A stretch of DNA of 64,000 bases from Arthrobacter jiangjiafuii (GTDB lineage: Bacteria > Actinomycetota > Actinomycetes > Actinomycetales > Micrococcaceae). The position numbers were made by a program, and so were the translations under genes. The DNA is taken from positions 1,488,001 to 1,552,000 of the forward strand of contig NZ_CP076022.1 of the NCBI RefSeq assembly GCF_018622995.1. The letters are read 5' to 3'. The notes under the pieces were generated by a model that searched no databases, was not told where the DNA came from, and saw only the letters and a program-made list of their open reading frames with translations. Below, one piece after another: positions 59,728 to 64,000 of the stretch (its first letter is position 1; the number at the start of each line of letters is the position of its first letter).

Positions 59728-60609
59728 ATGACTGATCCAGCTCTGGCACATGCAACGGAATTCGGGCGGATGTACTCCCGATCCCTCTCCACGCCTCCCT
59801 CGGTACCCTCCATCACCACGGTTATTGCGCAGGGTTCAACCTCACTGGACGGCTGGCACAGCCACATGGCGGCCACAGCCGTGGCGAAAGATCCCAAACT
59901 TGCAGCCAGCCTGGGAAATCCGGGGGCTATGCGCAGCATCGTCAAGGAAGCCTCGCGTGCCTCGGAACGGTATCGGGACCAGGCCGCAGAACGCGGAACC
60001 CGGGTCCACCACTACTGCGAGCAGGTCTCCCTGCGTGCATTGGACCTTCCCCATCAGCTTGAAGCAGCCCGCACCGCCCTGCAGGAACATGGCGAACATC
60101 AGTTTGCCGACCGCTTCGACGAGTGGTGGGACCTGTACCAGGTAGAGCCCCTCGCGCCGGAGATCACCGTCTGGAACGACGAAGTGGGCTACGCCGGAAC
60201 CCTGGACCTGGTGGCGCGCATCAACGGCCGGCTCTGCCTGATCGACTACAAGACCAAGAACACCGACCGCGACGGGCAGGTCAAGCCCCTGGATGACAAG
60301 GTCGTCATGCAGCTGGTCGCCGGAATGAAGGCCAAGGAGTCGCTCGTGGACGCCGGAAACGGTGTGTGGGAGCCCTGGGCCTATGGGGAGGATCCGCTGC
60401 TGCTCGGCGTCGCCGTCGGCCAGACCGAAGTCCGGCCCATGCGCGCCAACCCCGCCGTCCTTCCGCAGCACTGGTTCAAGTTCTGTGCCCTGCGCCGGCT
60501 TTGGCAGACCTCTTACGACGTCGCCGCTGCCGGACGAGCGCTGCTGCCCATCGCACCGCCCGCCGTCGGCTCCCATGCGGTGCGGGCACCGCAGGCCTCC
60601 GTCTCCTAG
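59728..60609 (+). CDS. PD-(D/E)XK nuclease-superfamily-like protein
   Basis: This 293-aa protein has a RecB-like nuclease signature: VGYAGTLDLVARINGRLCLI followed by DYKTKN carries the D...(D/E)xK catalytic acids and lysine, with QLVAGMKA as the later QxxxY-like helix. The N-terminal third (GRMYSRSLSTPPSVPSITTV, HMAATAVAK, AAERGTRVHHYCEQ) resembles phage-type exonucleases of the Cas4/RecB group. The gene starts 132 bp after a tRNA gene and is bounded by similar CCCTGCAG-type repeats on both sides, which suggests possible mobile origin. It could also be a resident DNA-repair nuclease. Confidence 0.75.
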   Translation: MTDPALAHATEFGRMYSRSLSTPPSVPSITTVIAQGSTSLDGWHSHMAATAVAKDPKLAASLGNPGAMRSIVKEASRASERYRDQAAERGTRVHHYCEQVSLRALDLPHQLEAARTALQEHGEHQFADRFDEWWDLYQVEPLAPEITVWNDEVGYAGTLDLVARINGRLCLIDYKTKNTDRDGQVKPLDDKVVMQLVAGMKAKESLVDAGNGVWEPWAYGEDPLLLGVAVGQTEVRPMRANPAVLPQHWFKFCALRRLWQTSYDVAAAGRALLPIAPPAVGSHAVRAPQASVS

Positions 60610-60878
60610 GCCCGCTAACCCCCCAAACCTGCCAGCAAAACCCTGCAGGCAGAAGCCTGCACGCACCTGTGGCCACGGCCAGGGCGTTGCATTCGGTCCG
60701 GCCCAACTAGACTGGGTACCGGGCTTATCTGTGGTGCGCCTGTTGCGGCCAGGCGGTCAACACCTGCGCCGGCACCAGTTCACCACAGCACCAAAGCAGC
60801 ACAGCACCACAGGCGCAGAGCCCCACTTCACTCTTCACGACAGTCAGTCAGCAGTTACGAGTAAGGAACGAACCCTAG

Positions 60879-61469
60879 ATGGCAATCCTGAACATCCGGA
60901 TTATCGGCGACCCCGTCCTGAGGACCCCTGCTGAGGAAGTCACGGAATTCGGGCCGGAACTGGCCAAGCTCGTCGCCGACATGGAAGAGACGATGGAGGA
61001 CGTTGAAGGTGCTGGCCTGGCCGCACCGCAGGTAGGCGTCAGCCTCCGCGTCTTCACCTACCGGATCGACGGACAGTCCGGACACGTCGTCAACCCGGTC
61101 CTGGAGCTGAGCGAAGACCGCCAGGAGGACCAGGTCGAAGGCTGCCTGTCCATCCCCGGACTGGGCTATCCGGTGCCGCGCTACCGCTGGACCAAGGTCA
61201 CGGGCGTCGACAAGTTCGGCAACCCGGTAACCATTGAGGGCGAAGGAATGCTGGCCCGTTGCTTCCAGCACGAAACCGACCACCTGGACGGCGTGCTCTA
61301 CATCGACCGGCTGGAGGGCGAGAACCGCAAAAAAGCCCTGCGTGCCATCCGCCAGGCCGACTACGAAACCATCGCCGGACGCACGACGGCGGAGCGCGCC
61401 CAGACAGTGGGCTCCAGCTTCGGCGGCGGGTCCTTCGGCGCCGGATCCTCCTTCGGCGGACAGGCCTAA
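60879..61469 (+). CDS. def: peptide deformylase
   Basis: This 196-aa metallohydrolase removes the formyl group from new proteins. All three motifs are present: GAGLAAPQVG (44-53), EGCLSIPG with metal ligand C89, and QHETDHLDG with H131, E132 and H135. The tail after residue 165 is Gly/Ser/Phe-rich (FGGGSFGAGSSFGG), an extension common in actinobacterial forms. It precedes fmt by 12 bp, so formylation and deformylation genes share an operon. The 269-bp gap upstream holds a TGCAGGC-AGAA-GCCTGCA hairpin (60644-60661). Confidence 0.97.
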   Translation: MAILNIRIIGDPVLRTPAEEVTEFGPELAKLVADMEETMEDVEGAGLAAPQVGVSLRVFTYRIDGQSGHVVNPVLELSEDRQEDQVEGCLSIPGLGYPVPRYRWTKVTGVDKFGNPVTIEGEGMLARCFQHETDHLDGVLYIDRLEGENRKKALRAIRQADYETIAGRTTAERAQTVGSSFGGGSFGAGSSFGGQA

Positions 61470-61481
61470 CGGCCCGTGGCC

Positions 61482-62411
61482 ATGCGCGTACTTTTCGCCG
61501 GCACCCCGTCCGTTGCCGTCCCGTCCCTGGACGCCCTGCTGGCAGCCGGCTTCGACGTCGTCGCCGTCCTGACCCGCCCCGACGCGCCGCTGGGCCGCAA
61601 GCGCACGCTCACGCCGTCGCCCGTTGCCGCCCGCGCCGAGGAACTGGGCCTGCCCGTGATCCGCGCGGCGAAGATTGACGACGACGCCGTCGCCGCCATC
61701 CAGGCCGCCAACCCCGATGTGGCCGCGATCGTCGCGTACGGCGGGCTGATCCCCGAGCGGGCCCTGACCATTCCCGCCCACGGCTGGATCAACCTGCACT
61801 TTTCGCTGCTTCCCGCCTGGCGTGGCGCGGCACCGGTGCAGCACGCCGTGATCAACGGCGATGACGTCACCGGAGCCTCCACCTTCCTGCTCGAAAAGGG
61901 CCTGGACACCGGACCGGTGTACGGGCAGCTGACCGAGACCCTGCATCCCGAGGACACCAGCGGTGCGCTGCTGGAACGGCTCTCGCACAGCGGCGCCGTG
62001 CTGCTGGCGCAGACCCTGTCGGCGATTGATGCCGGCACTGCGCAGGCCGTTCCGCAGGCCGGCGAGGTAACGCTCGCTCCCAAACTGACCATCGACGACG
62101 CGCGCGTGACCTGGACCCAGCCGGCGCTGGCCATCCGGCGCCGCATCAACGGCGTGACCCCCGAACCGGGAGCCTGGACCACTTGGGACGGCGCCCGCTT
62201 CAAGATCGGCTCCGCGGCCCTGCGCCCGGACATCACCGACCTGGCCCCGGGCCAGGTCCGCTTCACCGGCGGCACGCAGGCAGCCGCCGTCGTGGGCACC
62301 GGTTCCGCCGGCCTGGAACTGGAGCAGGTACAGCCCGCCGGCAAGAAAATGATGCCGGGGGCCGACTGGGCCCGCGGCCTGGCCAACCGTGAGGACGTGG
62401 TCTTCGAATGA
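61482..62411 (+). CDS. fmt: methionyl-tRNA formyltransferase
   Basis: This 309-aa enzyme formylates initiator Met-tRNA using 10-formyl-THF. MRVLFAGTPSVAVPSLDALL is the family start, so ATG 61482 is preferred over GTG 61476. The formyl-transfer motif is NLHFSLLPAWRGAAPVQHA with the catalytic Asn-His region, then GVTPEPGAWT in the C-terminal tRNA-binding domain. It follows def and overlaps rsmB by 4 bp (ATGA). Confidence 0.96.
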   Translation: MRVLFAGTPSVAVPSLDALLAAGFDVVAVLTRPDAPLGRKRTLTPSPVAARAEELGLPVIRAAKIDDDAVAAIQAANPDVAAIVAYGGLIPERALTIPAHGWINLHFSLLPAWRGAAPVQHAVINGDDVTGASTFLLEKGLDTGPVYGQLTETLHPEDTSGALLERLSHSGAVLLAQTLSAIDAGTAQAVPQAGEVTLAPKLTIDDARVTWTQPALAIRRRINGVTPEPGAWTTWDGARFKIGSAALRPDITDLAPGQVRFTGGTQAAAVVGTGSAGLELEQVQPAGKKMMPGADWARGLANREDVVFE

Positions 62412-63925
62412 CCCCCCAGAACAGCACCCCGCAGAATTCGCAGAACAGGCAGCGCAACGAGAAGGGACACGAACGCAGCCGTCCCGCCGTCCGCAGCCGT
62501 ACCGCGCAGGCCCCCGGCCAGCGCACCCGCGCCGCGGACCCGGCCCGGCTGGTGGCCTTCGAAGTGCTCCGCGCCGTCTCCGAGGATGACGCGTACGCCA
62601 ACCTGGTGCTGCCCAAGAGCATCCGCAAGCACCACTTGGACAAGCGCGACGCCGGATTCGCCACCGAACTGGCCTACGGCGCGCTGCGCGGACAGGGCAC
62701 CTACGACGCCATCCTGGCCAAGTGCGTGGACCGCCCGCTGGACAAGCTCGACCCGGCCGTCCTGGACGCCCTGCGCATCGGTGTGCACCAGCTGCTGGCC
62801 ATGCGCGTTCCGGCCCATGCAGCCCTGGACCAGACCGTGGGCCTGGCCCGCGCCGTCATCGGCGCCGGACCCTCTGCCCTGATCAACGCCGTGCTGCGCA
62901 AGGTGACCGCCCTGGACCTGGAGGCCTGGATCGAGGAACTGGTCCGCGACGAGAGTGATCCCACGCGCCGTGCCGCCATTGAGCACAGCCACCCGGAGTG
63001 GATCGTCCGCGCCCTGCGGCAGTCCCTGGTGGCCCACGGCCGCAGTGTCGAGGAAATCACCGACCTGCTCAAGGCGGACAACGCCGCCCCGGTGGTAAAC
63101 CTCGTGGCCCTTCCCGGGCTGGGAAACCTTGATGAAGCCCGCGAGGCCGGAGCCATCGACGGCGAGCTCGTGGTGGATTCGGCACTCTTCTCCGCCGGCG
63201 ACGTCGGCCGCCTGGATTCCGTCCGTGCCGGCACCACCCGCGTGCAGGACGCCGGCTCGCAGCTGGTGGCCCGCGCCCTGGCCGCCGTCGACATCGGAGA
63301 CCGCACCGCGGACGGCAGCCGCGACGGCGAGCAGTGGCTGGACCTGTGCGCCGGTCCCGGCGGCAAGGCAGCACTGCTGGCCGCCCTGGCCAACGAAAAG
63401 GGCGCCATCCTGCTGGCCAACGAGCCGGCGGCGCACCGCGCGAAGCTGGTCCGCCAGGCTCTGGAAGCCGTTCCGGGCGAGGTTTGGGACGTGCGCACCG
63501 GGGACGGCCGCAGCATCGCCGAACAGTACCCGGAAACCTTCGACCGCATCCTCGTGGACGCCCCCTGCACCGGACTCGGTGCCCTGCGCCGGCGCCCGGA
63601 ATCACGCTGGCGGCGCAAGCCCACCGACGTCGGGGATCTCGGCGCGCTGCAGCGTGAACTGCTCACCGCCGCCGTGGATGCCGTGAAGGCCGGCGGCGTC
63701 GTCGCGTACGTGACCTGCTCGCCGCACCCGGCGGAGACCACCGCCGTCGTCGCCGATGTGATGCGCCGGCGCAACGACCTGGAGCTGCTGGATTCAGGCG
63801 CCGCACTGGACGCCGTCAGCCTCACCGGAAACCTGGGTGCCGGCCACGAGTCGACCGCGCAGCTGTGGCCGCACATCCACCAGACCGACGCCATGTTCCT
63901 GGCCCTGATCCGCCGCAAGCCCTGA
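62408..63925 (+). CDS. rsmB: 16S rRNA (cytosine(967)-C(5))-methyltransferase
   Basis: This 505-aa SAM-dependent enzyme methylates C967 of 16S rRNA. A basic, disordered N-terminus (1-45) is followed by a NusB-like RNA-binding domain (46-175) and the methyltransferase domain with DLCAGPGGKAALLAALA and VDAPCTGLGALRRRPE, then CSPHPAETTAVV holding the second cysteine. The canonical catalytic TCS appears as VTCSPHPAET. Its start overlaps fmt by 4 bp and rpe follows. Confidence 0.95.
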   Translation: MTPQNSTPQNSQNRQRNEKGHERSRPAVRSRTAQAPGQRTRAADPARLVAFEVLRAVSEDDAYANLVLPKSIRKHHLDKRDAGFATELAYGALRGQGTYDAILAKCVDRPLDKLDPAVLDALRIGVHQLLAMRVPAHAALDQTVGLARAVIGAGPSALINAVLRKVTALDLEAWIEELVRDESDPTRRAAIEHSHPEWIVRALRQSLVAHGRSVEEITDLLKADNAAPVVNLVALPGLGNLDEAREAGAIDGELVVDSALFSAGDVGRLDSVRAGTTRVQDAGSQLVARALAAVDIGDRTADGSRDGEQWLDLCAGPGGKAALLAALANEKGAILLANEPAAHRAKLVRQALEAVPGEVWDVRTGDGRSIAEQYPETFDRILVDAPCTGLGALRRRPESRWRRKPTDVGDLGALQRELLTAAVDAVKAGGVVAYVTCSPHPAETTAVVADVMRRRNDLELLDSGAALDAVSLTGNLGAGHESTAQLWPHIHQTDAMFLALIRRKP

Positions 63926-63951
63926 TTTTCAGTCCGTCCACAAGGAGAACC

Positions 63952-64000
63952 ATGAGCAAGTGCTGCATCAACCCGAGCATCCTCTCGGCCGACTTCGTCA
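63952..64000 (+). CDS. rpe: ribulose-phosphate 3-epimerase, N-terminal fragment
   Basis: Only the first 16 codons are in the window (MSKCCINPSILSADFV). The INPSILSADF start is diagnostic for Rpe, the pentose-phosphate epimerase, and AAGGAG lies 5 bases before the ATG. It is the next gene of the def-fmt-rsmB operon. Confidence 0.85.
   Translation, partial: MSKCCINPSILSADFV

Noticed and set aside
61466-63436. 656-codon minus-strand frame
   Set aside because: Antisense to fmt and rsmB; no recognisable protein.

Overview
The window is high-GC actinobacterial DNA. Product families and gene order (acn-dxs, HRDC ribonuclease D next to DUF3000, sseA-sufE-ybaK, def-fmt-rsmB-rpe, DUF222/HNH protein, MT0933-like antitoxin) point to Micrococcaceae, most likely Arthrobacter or a close relative. 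Almost all of it is ordinary, densely packed chromosome. There is no rRNA operon, insertion sequence, prophage or CRISPR array.

Layout. 1-8.5 kb: the 3' part of aconitase, dxs (isoprenoid entry), a NmrA-type reductase, a small unknown protein, an aldo/keto reductase and a class II glutamine amidotransferase. 8.5-12 kb: a fadAB beta-oxidation operon on the minus strand, with a candidate operator upstream. 12-26 kb: two DUF21/CBS membrane proteins, a hydrolase-TetR pair with a very clean promoter/operator, then small accessory genes (VOC, DHFR-like, GNAT, UvrA2-like ABC protein, DinB, SRPBCC) and three small membrane-protein genes, the last of them AT-richer than its surroundings. 25-31 kb: ribonuclease D, DUF3000, and a three-gene operon DUF6421-SDR-threonine aldolase. 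31-34 kb: a secreted ice-binding-type (DUF3494) protein with a class F sortase, and a PLDc_N membrane protein. 34-40 kb: prfC, a thiolase, and an NTF2-like / NCS1 permease / cyclase operon whose cyclase is frameshifted.

40.3-48.7 kb is the most distinctive block: a complete nine-gene V/A-type ATPase operon (G-C-I-K-F-E-A-B-D in transcription order), mostly joined by 4-bp or slightly longer stop/start overlaps. It is preceded by a gene for a small protein with the metal-site residues of encapsulated ferritin (EncFtn), but with no encapsulin shell gene nearby. The c-ring subunit has one ion-binding glutamate and no Gln or Thr/Ser beside it, which suggests H+ rather than Na+ coupling.

49-57.9 kb: flavin reductase, msrB, an alpha/beta hydrolase, ybaK, sufE, sseA, zapE, a lipoprotein, an orphan MT0933-like antitoxin and a DUF222-HNH protein. 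57.9-59.6 kb: a decayed membrane-protein gene, six minus-strand tRNA genes (Gly x3, Val x2, Cys) showing a Gly-Val tandem duplication, about 550 bp with no gene, and a plus-strand tRNA-Val(CAC). 59.7-64 kb: a PD-(D/E)XK nuclease-like protein, then def, fmt, rsmB and the start of rpe.

The most interesting signals are the EncFtn + V-ATPase cluster, a 17-bp duplication that creates a six-codon coupling ORF between ATPase subunits B and D, the ice-binding protein / sortase pair with no LPXTG and an apparent ATC start, the DUF6421 operon, and several sharply defined palindromic operators. All functional statements come from reading the sequence and recalling protein families; no database search was run.
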